This document shows, in pieces, positions 21,179-31,884 of a stretch of DNA of 64,000 bases; the stretch's first letter is position 1; every line of letters starts with the position of its first letter. Both the position numbers and the translations under genes were made by a program. Source of the stretch: Spongospora subterranea f. sp. subterranea (Eukaryota > Endomyxa: Phytomyxea > Phytomyxea > Plasmodiophorida); the NCBI GenBank assembly GCA_049724395.1, contig JAUGWO010000091.1, forward strand, positions 248,001 through 312,000, in the 5' to 3' direction. The notes beneath the pieces were generated by a model. The model was not told the DNA's origin. It ran no database searches and saw only the letters and a program-made list of their open reading frames with translations.

Positions 21179-22731
21179 TTGTTTGTCCCAAATGTGGTTT
21201 GGCCCATTGGATTGAGCGGTTTGACCTGTTCAATGGTCATCTGTCCCGTTATAGTGATGATGATGATCAGTGGTAGCGCCATCTGTGATCCCCATTTCTC
21301 CCCCCGATTACCCGATATATCAGATAGCGATATGGCACAATGGATCATATTCAGTAATCCAGTTGGACAATCGTTCGAACTGGTCACGTTCTCTGTCGAT
21401 CTGGGCCAGTATTTCGCCTACCTGACCTTGAACGATTCCCGCGTCGAAGCCGTCATCCTCGTCGGCAATGGCCATTCGAAAATCCCCATCTCCCTACAGC
21501 CCCGAAACGGGGCCAAACAATTCCTGTCGGCCCATCCCCATAACGACGCCCTGATTCGCCACACCTGTGGCCATGGCCGATGCGAATTCCACCTGCTGAT
21601 GTGGAGGGTGAACGAGCCCGATCCGCTCCCGATCTTGGTCCAGGCCATGCAAGGGATGGCGCTACGCCCAGGTCTCGATACCCATGCCCATATCGATATG
21701 TCGGGCCATTTCCGAACATATGGGCTGTGGCTGGATCGAACAATCAATCCGGTGATTGTGTCGGTGGAGCCAGTACGACCCTCTCTCGTTTCCGTTCCGT
21801 TCATTCCCAACAGACAGACGACCCTGATACTCGCTGTGTGTGTCTTTCGCCACTTTGTGTTGTAGGTTGGGCCGATCGCCCAATTGTCGGTGAAATTGTA
21901 CACGATCGGCGATAGCATTGCCCAGATATCGACGAAGACGGTGGTGAGCGGTTTGCCGAACAGTGAGCGGATCGATATGCAGGATATCGCCCCACGATAT
22001 CAATGGGGAACGTTCATCAGGATCGACGTTGGTCTGGTATCGAGTTCCCCCGCTGATTATATTGTTAAGATCAGACCGAACGGTTCATGACCAGACCGTG
22101 ATTGATTATCGCTAAACCCCTTTTGAACAGAGACGGCCAGAGCAATCCTGTATAAAGCGTCGTTGACCTATCTGATCCTAATTGTGTGTCTGATCTGTAT
22201 CGGATTAATAACCTGTGCATATAGAATAAAGACGGTAAGGGAAAACAACTCGCTAATGAGCCCGATAAACTGTTTGAGTTGATCGTGGTTTGGGGCGTAG
22301 AGAAGACGGGACCGGTATGAGAATACGGTCGCGGAAGGGAACGGATCGTCGAATGGATTATCGGCAGATGATATTGATATGGCGAGCGAGAAGAGGAAAG
22401 TGTCGGATATGAACGGGATCGTTGGCAATGAGGAAATGTGGGATAATGTTGATCTGGTGTTCAAATGAGCGGATATCTAACGGGAAGTGGCGTTAGATGT
22501 GTAATCTGCTTGGCGAAATATGACGATGACGATGATCTGATGTTAATCCGATGTGGTCATTATTACCATCACGATTGTATTATCGTGTGGTTCCAAGACC
22601 ATAATACCTGCCCGTAATGTCATCACCACCCCGAATTCCAACCCATGATTGCTCGCCGCCCGTTAACCTAACACGATGATATTCACAGATTGTGCAAGCG
22701 GAATGTGTCGCGACAAACGGGGAACAGATAG
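21179..22731 (+). CDS. Type I membrane RING-H2 protein B, paralogue of A
   Basis: Six exons: 21179-21772, 21866-22082, 22131-22234, 22301-22458, 22497-22613, 22689-22731. The signal peptide (MVICPVIVMMMISGSAIC) probably starts at the internal Met near 21236. The ectodomain shares YFAYLTLNDSR, AKQFLSAHP, CGHGRC and FIRIDVGLVSS with paralogue A. One helix (SLTYLILIVCLICIGLITC) is followed by RRRDR and the shared IDMASEKRKVSDM. The RING-H2 has CVIC, CGHYYHHDC and CPLC. Read through without splicing, the finger would stop at TAA after Cys-Pro; a GTAATG donor there and an acceptor at 22688 restore CPLCKRNV. Intron phases 0,1,0,2,2 equal those of A. It converges on OLA1, about 178 bp away. Confidence 0.82.
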
Positions 22732-22908
22732 ACACCATCAGCAAACAGACCAGCGCTCGATAAAATGACGTTGATTTATATAGCATAACGCTGGGAAAGA
22801 GGTGTGATCTCATTGACATCATAAGACCTGATATATATCACAACAACAGCAATATTAAAACATTAATACGAAATCAATTGCAAATTGTGAAAAATTACGA
22901 CTGCTGAG

Positions 22909-24728
22909 TTATTTCTTCTTTGGCGCATTGGGAGTATTGAATTGGAAGAATATGATGTCCCCATCTTGGACGATATATGACTTGCCTTCTGTGCGATATT
23001 TTCCAGCGGCTTTCACTTTGACCATACCGTTCTTATCGCCACAGGACAGTTCCTTGAAATCCTGTTTGTGTTCGCACCGGTTAATGAATTGCCGAAAAAC
23101 GGTGATAATAACTGAGCCCATACATTGAAGGTGCAGACTTCCGCCTTGATGAACCCCTTCTCGAAATCAGAGTGGATGGCACCGGCAGCTTGAGGCGCTG
23201 TAGCTCCACAGGAAACTGTCCAACAGCGAACTAGAACAATCCCCCATTAAATCCGAGTTTGTACAGATCGGGGAACCAATCATAACAATGGCGATAGCGA
23301 GAAAATGTGAAACAATGGCGGAATCGACGATAAACGGAGCTATACCTTCTTTAACACCAGCGGTAAAGAAATACATCAGACGCAATTCGGCATATCCAGC
23401 TTTGACGATTTTGGGAAGAGCTGAGTCGACAGCACCCCCTAATGACGCTAGAAAGGTCTCCTTGGCGGCAGGATCATCACGAACAGCGGCGTATTCCTGC
23501 TCGAAATCGACCGAGAAAGGGATCATAACACCGGGATGGTGTGAATCAATCCAGGACTTGATCTTCGCCAGCCATTTGTTCTTCTTTCGCACGTAATCCT
23601 TCTGGCTGAGATTGATCAGATACACGACAGGTTTCAGTGTAATCGCTTGCGGGATCAGCTCGTTTAGCTTCTCAATCTCGGGAAGGGTCCAATCATGTCC
23701 AGCGAGACCTTTCGTCTCCTTTAGCAGCTCTTCGGCCTTGTCCATGACCGTGAAAAATATGGGAGGAAGTTTGGCATTCGGGGTGCGCTTGACATCTTTC
23801 TCTTTGGCGATGCGTTGGGCGGATACGTAGGTTAAGTCCTTCTTGCACAGTTCGCTGAGAATCGTGTCGAGATCGCGAATCGGGTCAACGCTTTCATCAA
23901 CGTGGGTCACTTCAGGATTGTCGAAGGTTCGGACCAGGTGAAAGATTCCGTCGACCGCCTGGATATGGGAAAGGAAAGCGTTGCCAAGACCGGCACCCTC
24001 GGATGCGCCACGAATCAGACCGGCGATATCGGTGACAAGAAGATAGGCGGGATACATCGATGGCGGTTTCCACACGTCGCACAGCCATTCATCTGAATAT
24101 AGATCGAATCAGTGACCATGTCTACGATTGAGGTGGAGCGGAGAAGCCATTGCATTTGCCTGAAATTGAGGGGAATGGAGAACATTACTAAAAAACTGCA
24201 AAGAATTGCTGATAAAAATGAAATAAAACGTGTAAGGGATGAAATGAAAGAAATGGGGCGGAAATGGGTATTGTGCTAACAGCGCTCATCAGGAACAGGA
24301 CAACGCGCTTGACATGGGTCGATCTGGCAATATTCACAGTGATTAGTGGTTCAGGAATTGGTTGACACAATATTCACGAGTGCCTACAGTGCAGAAGGGG
24401 AAATCTGACACAAAACAACACACAATCAGATACGAGCAGCAATAACGACAACGAAAACAAGACAAAGCAGGTTGAAACACAACGGGCAATCGCTGATCTA
24501 AACAAAATCAATAATTACTTTCAGTTCGCTGCGATTGTTGAGTTAGAAGATTGAATAGAGAACTCTTTCCAACATTGGGTAATCCAACAAGACCCATCTT
24601 TAGATTCGACTCTGAACAATTATAAATTGATAAATGGTTTATGACAATGGACAGATAGCCAAGTACTTACTAACACGACCAAATCGTGGCGCTATTGATG
24701 CCTCATCGACACCCTTCTTTGGCGGCAT
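22909..24728 (-). CDS. OLA1: OLA1/YchF-type P-loop ATPase
   Basis: Conserved Obg-like ATPase linked to translation and stress responses. Seven exons: 24728-24671, 24611-24519, 24404-24388, 24323-24281, 24092-23346, 23188-23124, 23061-22909. The protein starts MPPKKG, has the P-loop [16 protein letters not shown] in a 17-nt micro-exon, the switch region [20 protein letters not shown], a coiled-coil insert, and a C-terminal TGS domain ([13 protein letters not shown] end). The G4 position reads NLSQ where OLA1 proteins usually have NxxE, a residue tied to ATP preference. Length of about 390 residues fits the family. The frame is complete with canonical splice sites apart from an AAG acceptor at exon 6. 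Confidence 0.93.
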
Positions 24729-25138
24729 CTTTCACCCTTCAAATCACAAGATATCGCACACGGGTATTCAACTATCGTATTCTCTTTCGAAGAAATCGTT
24801 CTGAGACAGGTGTTCGGAGTTGACGGAGTCCGAAGTGGGGCGTGGGGGGTGTGGACTGAAAGGGGGTGGTGAACGATGGCGATACAGACGGCCGACGGGA
24901 TGGCGATACACACACGCCGGGCGATGTGATTTCTCTTACTATAACTCATGTCACTATATCGTGTTGGGCCAGTAAAACCCCCATTTCCCTAACCCCCAAC
25001 CACCCTTAGCTACATCAACGACCGCTCGTTCCGGATTTCAATCTACAACTACTGTAGATGATTCGTTTGGTGATTGATTGCCGTTCTAAACCCGACACGA
25101 TAACATTTTTATATATATATTGATCTGGAGACGATCGA
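24729..25138. promoter_or_regulatory. OLA1 upstream region
   Basis: Gene-free region between the OLA1 start and the pirin stop, with a G-rich patch on the plus strand (24832-24870) and an AT-rich run near 25110-25120. It probably holds the OLA1 promoter and the pirin 3' end. Confidence 0.35.
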
Positions 25139-26503
25139 TTATGATGATGAGTGACCAGGAGGGTATTCGACCACACCATTAACCGACACGAATCGCCCTT
25201 TATCTGGTGGGAATACAACGGCGTTATCCTGCCATGGCCAACCCCCAAATCGGGTTTTACTGTAATCGCTAATAGCGGTCTGAATCTCCTGTTCAGAGTT
25301 CATTACGAATGGTCCATGTTGATGAACAGGTTCATTAATCGGTTGTCCTTGCAGGATCAAGGCTTCCGCCTTCTGTGTTCCGCTATTGCGAACATCGACA
25401 CCGGTTCCGCCAGGGATTCGGAACACGGAATGGCGATTTACAGAGCGATCGGCAACGGTGATCCCATCGCCGGTTATAAAATACAGAAGGCGGTTAACAC
25501 CCGCTGCACACGATGGTAATCGAACGGATCCCCCTGGGGCGATGGTCATGAACCAGACGGCGACATCATGGGCCGGATCGGCCGCCCATGAGTCAGGCGG
25601 TGGCGGCAATGGCGCCACATCACCGAATTGGCCCACCAATACCCTCACTGTTGATCGTCCATCGTCAGACACCGATTTCGGTATTGATTCCGCCCAGAAC
25701 ATCACTGAAAATTGTCATTTTTTTGGAGACGATCTTATGAGCGACGAGAACAGACTTTGTTTGGGTTCGGCCATTTTTGATGAAGGCGAAAGGTTCAACC
25801 AAATTTGGAACAGACGTAAAGGATTTGGAGCGGATTGATTGATTAGCGGGAAGTTCTCACCGTGAAGGATTCCTCTTCCTGCCGTCAGCCATTGCATATC
25901 GCCATCACTGTATCGACCGCTGCCTCCTGGCGACACACAGTCAGGTCCATGGCAGGGATCAGGCCAGGGGGCCGACCGACCTAGGCTATCGGTGTGGTCA
26001 ACGGTTCCTTCCATCATGACGGTTAACGTCTCGAATCCCCGATGTGGATGTTGAGGGAATCTGTAATAACCATGAACTCGTTGTTGAAACTGTTGACGAT
26101 GACAATGATACCCTGGGATATGATCTCCATGGTACATTCGATATGGCGCTTGCGGATCGAAATCGTGGCCGTTCCCGCGACGTGGGGCCTGCATCTGCTG
26201 ATCACCGGCAGGATATGAGTCATTATGATAAACACAGAATAAGAACGGGTCCTCTGTGATGAATGGCGATGATGTGATGTCGAGCGGTGTCACAGTTATT
26301 GACGGATTGTGATTCATTGGTGATCGGTGTCGGGAAGAGTGATGTGATCGATAAGGGGAACGGGGCACCAAACCGATCGCCAATACACTGGCTGTGAGAC
26401 TGAAACTCAGGGCAAAGGGTGGGATAACAGTAGTGGCGGTCACCCAATCACATGGCGCTACACCACCCAGTGCTGGTTGGCGGAACGGGTGTGCGCAAAT
26501 CAA
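25139..26503 (-). CDS. Pirin family protein (cupin)
   Basis: Two exons, 26503-25756 and 25704-25139, joined by a 51-nt intron. The N-terminal cupin has FPQHPHRGFETLTVMMEG and DMQWLTAGRGILHGEN, so the metal ligands His, His, His and Glu are all present. The second exon holds the C-terminal cupin and pirin tail (GPFVMNSEQEIQTAISDY). Joining in phase gives KMAEPKQMMFWAESIP, matching the pirin linker. The first ATG precedes a hydrophobic stretch (FALSFSLTASVLAIGLV) that could be a signal peptide; a cytosolic form could start at the Met of MNHNPSITV. Pirins act as quercetinase-like enzymes or nuclear cofactors; which applies here is unknown. Confidence 0.88.
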
Positions 26504-27070
26504 CCGTCGGGCCGTTCTTGATTGCGTTTGACATGAAATTATAGTACTAGTATATGAAGAGAGAACGTTATTTACACGTGTTCATCACAAGGTGTCAATA
26601 GTTGTTTGACCAGAGTTATCTTCCCGCTGTGGTCAATTGGACCAAGGTTATGGTCATCGTGGTGCTGTCAATCATCAAATCATGAAGACCGTTATTATCA
26701 AACGTGATAAAATCAATTAATTCCCTGGGACTATATCCGTCGTCGTCAACTTCCTTTCAATAAAAAAGGTGTGGGTGAAGACAGGCTTCCTTGTGGATCT
26801 CTCACATTGTTTCATATCTTGAACAAGACGTATAATAATCATGTTTGTAAAGCGACCTCAAACTGTAGTTTCAAAATAGGACTTTAATCGAGAATCGCAG
26901 CCCAATCAGATCAATATAAAACACTAACAAGCAGTAAACCTTTGGATGAAAACGTTGAAAACCCCGACCAGGGATACATCTATTGAATTGGGCAGAGGAC
27001 CCATAAATAAGTCAAATAAAACCATTCTTCGTCAATATGGATGACGTTCATCATGGTATTGAAAATTGGA
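26504..27070. other. Gene-free region
   Basis: AT-rich, no recognised gene or RNA. It includes the pirin upstream region. A plus-strand open frame at 27066-27320 overlaps the remnant described next and shows no domain. Confidence 0.35.
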
Positions 27071-27727
27071 TCATGATTGGGTGACTTGGTTATACTTTAG
27101 TTTGGTCATCTGGTTGACCTCAGTGAGGATTGGATTTATCGCGTTTGAATGCGCCCTGAGAACTCCTTCCTTGATTCTTACATTTACTGTGGATACCGAC
27201 AGATTCAAACCGCACCAAAGATACTGGATATTTGATAATTGCTGTAAAGGAATGTTTTTGACTTTCTCTGGATCAACGGGCTTTTTCTTTCGACCAATGC
27301 TTCCTCATGTTTGTCAATAAACGATGGCAGAAGTCGTTCCGTTACCACTTGTTTTCACTCCCTGATCCATATCCTGTTGGCTGTTCGAAGGGGAACGGCA
27401 AATTTGCGGCTTGCTGATGCAATCAAACCGTTGATAAAAATTCCTGCATATTCGTAAATTGAACGACGATGGTCATCAGTAAGGTTTGACTGTCCTTTTC
27501 TACCGGCAAACTCTCCAGGAACGATGACGATTTCCGAGGGATGCTGATCGTAGGGCTATTGCCTTCCCAAGAGCCACGTTGGCTTCTCCAGCTCGGTTGA
27601 GGTCTTCTGCAGGTGCAGTCAATTTCTTAGATTCTAGTTCAACAATGCCGAGGCAGTGGTGCCACTGGAACAAATTCTGTAAGCCCTTCTCTTGATTATG
27701 AGCTTCTCTTTTTTTTAAAAGCCTCAA
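27071..27727 (-). pseudogene. Decayed coding remnant in several frames
   Basis: Three protein-like segments follow each other on the minus strand in shifting frames: LFQWHHCLGIVELESKK with AGEANVALGKAIA (27.70-27.52 kb), DDHRRSIYEYAGIFINGL (about 27.45 kb), and a stretch with VKNIPLQQLSNIQYLWCGLN to a TGA at 27071. Composition looks coding, but stops and shifts break the reading. The family is not recognised. It may be a mobile-element or effector-like relic, or a gene whose introns I cannot place. Confidence 0.3.
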
Positions 27728-27988
27728 AGCTCAACATTTCGGAGAGAGAAATGCACTTGACGTCAGTTATCCAGTTTTGAAAAGGGATATGGCGTTAAAC
27801 AACCTTGTCTCTAAAGGACTTGTATGTCCGAACTCATGTGGTATATGTTCTCGCACGCCATCTCTCCTGTCCATATTGTGTCGGGATGTGTTGCGTCACC
27901 TTCAGTGACACAACCGCTGCAATCAGGGAGAGATGAGATCCGTGTCAATGGATTCATTGATTTCTTATTTATCTCAACGTGAAGCAGC

Positions 27989-28612
27989 ATGTCCAAAGTT
28001 TACGTGTTGCGACTGATTGGCGACAACTTTTACGTCGGCAAGTCCGACAATGTCGAGGAACGATGGCGCCGGCACGTTCGGGGAAAGGCGAGCGCCTGGA
28101 CTAGCCTCCACCAGCCGTTGAGCGTCGAAGAGGTCCGCCTCGTGCAATGCGCCTTCGCCGAAGATAACCTGGTGAAGGAATATATGATGAGGTATGACAT
28201 CGATCACGTTCGAGGAGGCTCCTACAGCAGCGTCCAGCTCGACGACGTTTCTCGAGCGGCTCTCGAGAGGGAGTTTAGAGGCGCCTCTAACCTGTGCTTC
28301 AACTGCGGCCAATCTGGTCATTTTTCGTCGGGCTGTCCGAACCGGCTGGCGCATGACAACGCGCTCATTCCCATTTTAGAATCAAGGGAACCTGTTAAAA
28401 ACCAGATTCGTCTGGCTGTGAAAACTGAGGATCGCTGTTTCCGATGCCGCCGAACAGGTCATTGGGCAAACAGGTGCTACGCGAGAACAACTATTGACGA
28501 AGATCGCTGCTTCCAATGCGGCGAAACTGGTCATTGGGCCAACAGTTGCTACGCGAGAACAACTGCTGATGAATGTAGCCAAAAATTGTCTGCTTTGCGA
28601 TTGTGCGAATGA
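27989..28612 (+). CDS. GIY-YIG endonuclease domain fused to three CCHC zinc knuckles
   Basis: A single-exon 207-residue protein. Residues 1-85 form a GIY-YIG domain (VYVLRLIGDNFYVGKSDN, EERWRRH), with the FYVGK form of the second motif and the usual Arg. The remainder holds three retroviral-type zinc knuckles, CFNCGQSGHFSSGC, CFRCRRTGHWANRC and CFQCGETGHWANSC; the last two are a recent duplication joined by near-identical YARTT-DE linkers. The nuclease should nick DNA and the knuckles bind single-stranded nucleic acid. There is no intron and no RT or integrase beside it. It sits among decayed elements, which suggests a selfish or horizontally moving gene. The call from motifs is strong; the role is unknown. 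Confidence 0.85.
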   Translation: MSKVYVLRLIGDNFYVGKSDNVEERWRRHVRGKASAWTSLHQPLSVEEVRLVQCAFAEDNLVKEYMMRYDIDHVRGGSYSSVQLDDVSRAALEREFRGASNLCFNCGQSGHFSSGCPNRLAHDNALIPILESREPVKNQIRLAVKTEDRCFRCRRTGHWANRCYARTTIDEDRCFQCGETGHWANSCYARTTADECSQKLSALRLCE

Positions 28613-30691
28613 ATCCATTCCGGTACCCGAATATAAACCGCCAGAAAGCCCAGTGGCTGATTCACCTCAAAATCTTGAGCAATGTCCACAGTACCAGCTG
28701 GATTCCAATTTTTCTGTTCCTGTCTTCAATTACGTTCAGCCTTTCCTGTTTGTTCGTTAGGGTCAATATCTACACCAGCGTAAGGATTCGGTACCTCAGT
28801 GCCATCTAAAATGGGCGAATTTGACTGCCATCAAGCTCCTGCGTTAAGGGTTTGAATAATGTGTTTGAGCTATGTGTGATTGAGCTATGTGGGATTGTTT
28901 GTTGCCACTCGCTGTCACAATTATTCCATGATACGAGCAGTTTCACCGCCTCTTTCCAACAAGATCCGCTTCCTGGCCACTCTGTCAACGATATTTTCTG
29001 GCTGCACATTGATGGAGCAGTGACAAGAATGTGTTTGTCATTGGAAACTGCTCGTGTTAGACATACTTTTTAAGATTCCTAAGTCAGAAGATAGGTCACG
29101 CTTGTGATCAATTTACACTTGATACGAAACTGATCATTTGCTTTTGTAATGCCGGTTTGGCGATATGAACTCACCCGGGTGGCCGACCTTGTTCGGACGG
29201 CGAATAGTTTCCGAGCCGAGATAATACTGTAGATGGTTCCAATATCATCGGGAGCCAAAAACATCTATGACAACATAAAGCAGGTGTGAATCGTCGGAAT
29301 CGAACATTAGAGGCGAAGGGCGGGGAGTTGAGACCGTTAGACATAGCGATTTTGGTTTATCGTTCAGTGAATGAGGAGTTGAAGGCGTGTGTAGCCTTTT
29401 ACGAATCCAAACCAACAACAATAGTGGTTGAAGGAGCTCGAAACTGTCAGCGTTCCTGGAACCAAATCCTGCAATTGGGCCTTGTTTGTTTTTTGCAGTT
29501 TAATTTGTCCTGAGAATGACTTTCCCGTTCCTAGTTTTGAAGGCCAAATTCGTAACGGGACTGTATCTCTTTTCAAGTGAATGCATTACGTCAACGGTTG
29601 GGTGGACCGCGATGACTAAAACGGTGCCAGGCGAGGGCAAGTCGAGCTGAGGCGAATTTGCTGTTTAGGAGAAGTAGGTTGTGGCAACGCATCTGCGCTG
29701 CTCAGACCAAACGGCATAAGCAGAGGATTCAGCATCACTGGTTCCGTTCATTGTCTTGAACAGACAATCACTGACTCGGGATCACCGTTTGATTGTGCTC
29801 ATCTGCCAATATTTTCCTGCATCCCGTTTTGGATTAAAAAACTGATGAACTCAGGAACGTTATTCTCCAGACAAGGTAACTGCTAACAAACCGATGCTCG
29901 TTTGCCGGATTCACCTCCAAGACCGCTCACAATTCGGCCGTTAACGACATTAAATATCTTGTTGAAATCGGGGTCTTCTTGTTAGTTCGCCATAGCAACA
30001 TTTCGACAGAGGTTCATTCTGTATGGGCTGATAAAGCAAGAAAAATGAAGATGTCTGGGGCGATGATAATGGAAGCCTTTGAGGATTGTGGAAGTGGACA
30101 ATAATGCGATCAGATTAATATGTCACTGAACTCCTTCATCTTCAACAGGTTATGGGCCCAGAGCACGTTAACATGACACAACTAACGCCATCTACCTCGA
30201 ATTACCATAATCGTGTCATGTTAGTGTGATCTGGGTCGAGAACCCGACCAAGATGAAGACGTTTGGGACGATCATGATTGGACATTGCAGGATTTGGATA
30301 GTAATTCGGGGAATAAGACGTCACTGAACTGTCCAGCGATATGGAAATAATATCGAATTAGGCGATGAAGTGGGAGTGAATGTAATATCGACAATTTCTG
30401 CTGCACGAACCTGTCCGAAAGGCAGTGAATGCGATGATGTGTAGTACGACTGCTGTGGTGACTTAAATGGTCAAACATAACATACACACAAGAAAACTCG
30501 AAAATATCCACCTAGTCAAAATTCTACCATGCTGTTCAACCCATACCAAACCCACAAAATAAGTTAACCACGATGATACCCGGGCAATTAGTTGTCTGCT
30601 AACAAGTCTCGGGCCCCATTTGATTCGGCGTGTGATAATGGTGATTGTGTCACATTTAGAAAAATTCGGGATACCCCATTCCACATAATTC
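28613..30691. other. Gene-poor accessory region
   Basis: Only short open frames in all six frames, none with a recognised domain. It contains the divergent direct repeat described at 30039-30333. Confidence 0.35.
30039..30333. repeat. Divergent direct repeat, two copies about 209 bp apart
   Basis: Copy 1 (30039-30133) and copy 2 (30248-30333) share ATGAAGA-GT-TGGG-CGAT, GGA--TTGAGGATT-like and GTCACTGAACT blocks in the same order. They are clearly related but degenerate. No coding role is visible. Confidence 0.45.
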
Positions 30692-31090
30692 ATGGCCATG
30701 AATATGGCGTCAGCTAAGATTCCGTTTTATTTCAAAGGGCGAAAGATGTGCTATAAGCACGTTTCCACAAATGGGGTGTATTTCAGGTGCTCCAAAGCCC
30801 GATCCAGCAGCTGTCGCGGGTCAGCAGTTGTTTGCGATCAAGGCGTTGTTAGAAAGGTATCATCTGCCCATACCTGCACTCCTGATGAACCTGTCGAAGC
30901 TGGTATAGTCGACGCCAGAATGGAGGTAAATATTCATGTGATTTCTGGCACAAGTGTTTGATTTCGCTAATCTCAGATGAAGACTGTTGTTGATGCTTTG
31001 GCAAAAGCCGATCTTTCAAAGTCACCCCAAGAAATTTTTCACAGAGGCACTTGAAATTGTATCGGGAAATGATGTCGATGTCCAGGGCAG
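30692..31090 (+). pseudogene. FLYWCH-type zinc finger remnant (MULE-associated)
   Basis: The frame starts at 30692. It has the FLYWCH order: IPFYFKGRKMCY, GVYFRC, CRGSAVVC, and a final His-x-Cys (SSAHTC). A second segment after a likely intron (VVDALAKADLSKSPQEIF) resembles the linker that follows such fingers in Mutator-like element proteins. The frame then shifts and stops. No transposase catalytic region is found downstream. It is probably the N-terminal relic of a MULE transposase, or less likely a small gene. Confidence 0.5.
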
Positions 31091-31884
31091 TTAGCCCAGT
31101 AGCAAGTCGTGGTATGGTCCCTAACTCCCTATCCACAACTTCACATTACGATGGAGCAACCGCGGCCGATGAAATGGGCAACTGTCTGCGGCAGCACATA
31201 AGACGATTATAACGGGATCATCCCGGCTATAACGATTTTATTAAGGAGCTGTGAGGACATTGTTTTCTGAAATCAAAAATTATTCTATCAAGTCGTTGAT
31301 ATATCACGAATACATAGTAAATAGTTCAACACAATTTATATAAACGTATAGATTTTTGCGACTTTACAAAAGAAAGAATGCATCTGTACGAAACTCAGAG
31401 CTTAAGTTTCAGCAAGTGTGGTAATGTGATTCGATGAATCTGTGAATAGGGATCATACCACGACTTTCCACTGAACTAACTACCCTTATCTACCCTTATC
31501 TGGAAGTTCTTCAGCTGTTTGCGTATAGATTGGAAACGAATGTATCAGGTGAGTTTATCTCAGTATTCAACCCTGAAGACAAGCTCGAAAGGAATTCTTT
31601 CCCAATGCGTCTCCGATTTTCTATTGTTTTTCTACAGGCGTCGTCCTTGTCTAAACACTATGATCTCTACCGGTCTACTCAACCGCGCGGCCTCCTCCGC
31701 AGAAGTCATCAAAAGTGCAAAGTGATCAAAAGTGATCAAAAGTGATCACCATTCCATCCTCCCACGGACGGACTGATCCCCAGTCGGCGGCAACTGAAGG
31801 TGGCGCTACAGCATCCCACCAATCCAACACCGCCCTTTTACTCCGTGAGTATTAATTGTCGGGGTTGATCATCTTGGATTAGCG
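31091..31884. other. Gene-poor region with short direct repeats
   Basis: No recognised gene. It contains a 10-bp unit TACCCTTATC twice at 31481-31500 and AGTGATCAAA almost three times at 31721-31748. The 3' part is the likely promoter of the SDR gene. Confidence 0.4.

Noticed and set aside
22600-22625. In-frame TAA inside the RING finger read as stop-codon reassignment or readthrough
   Set aside because: The TAA is part of a GTAATG splice donor; the next exon restores Leu-Cys, and paralogue A has the same arrangement. Other genes here use TAA, TAG and TGA as ordinary stops.
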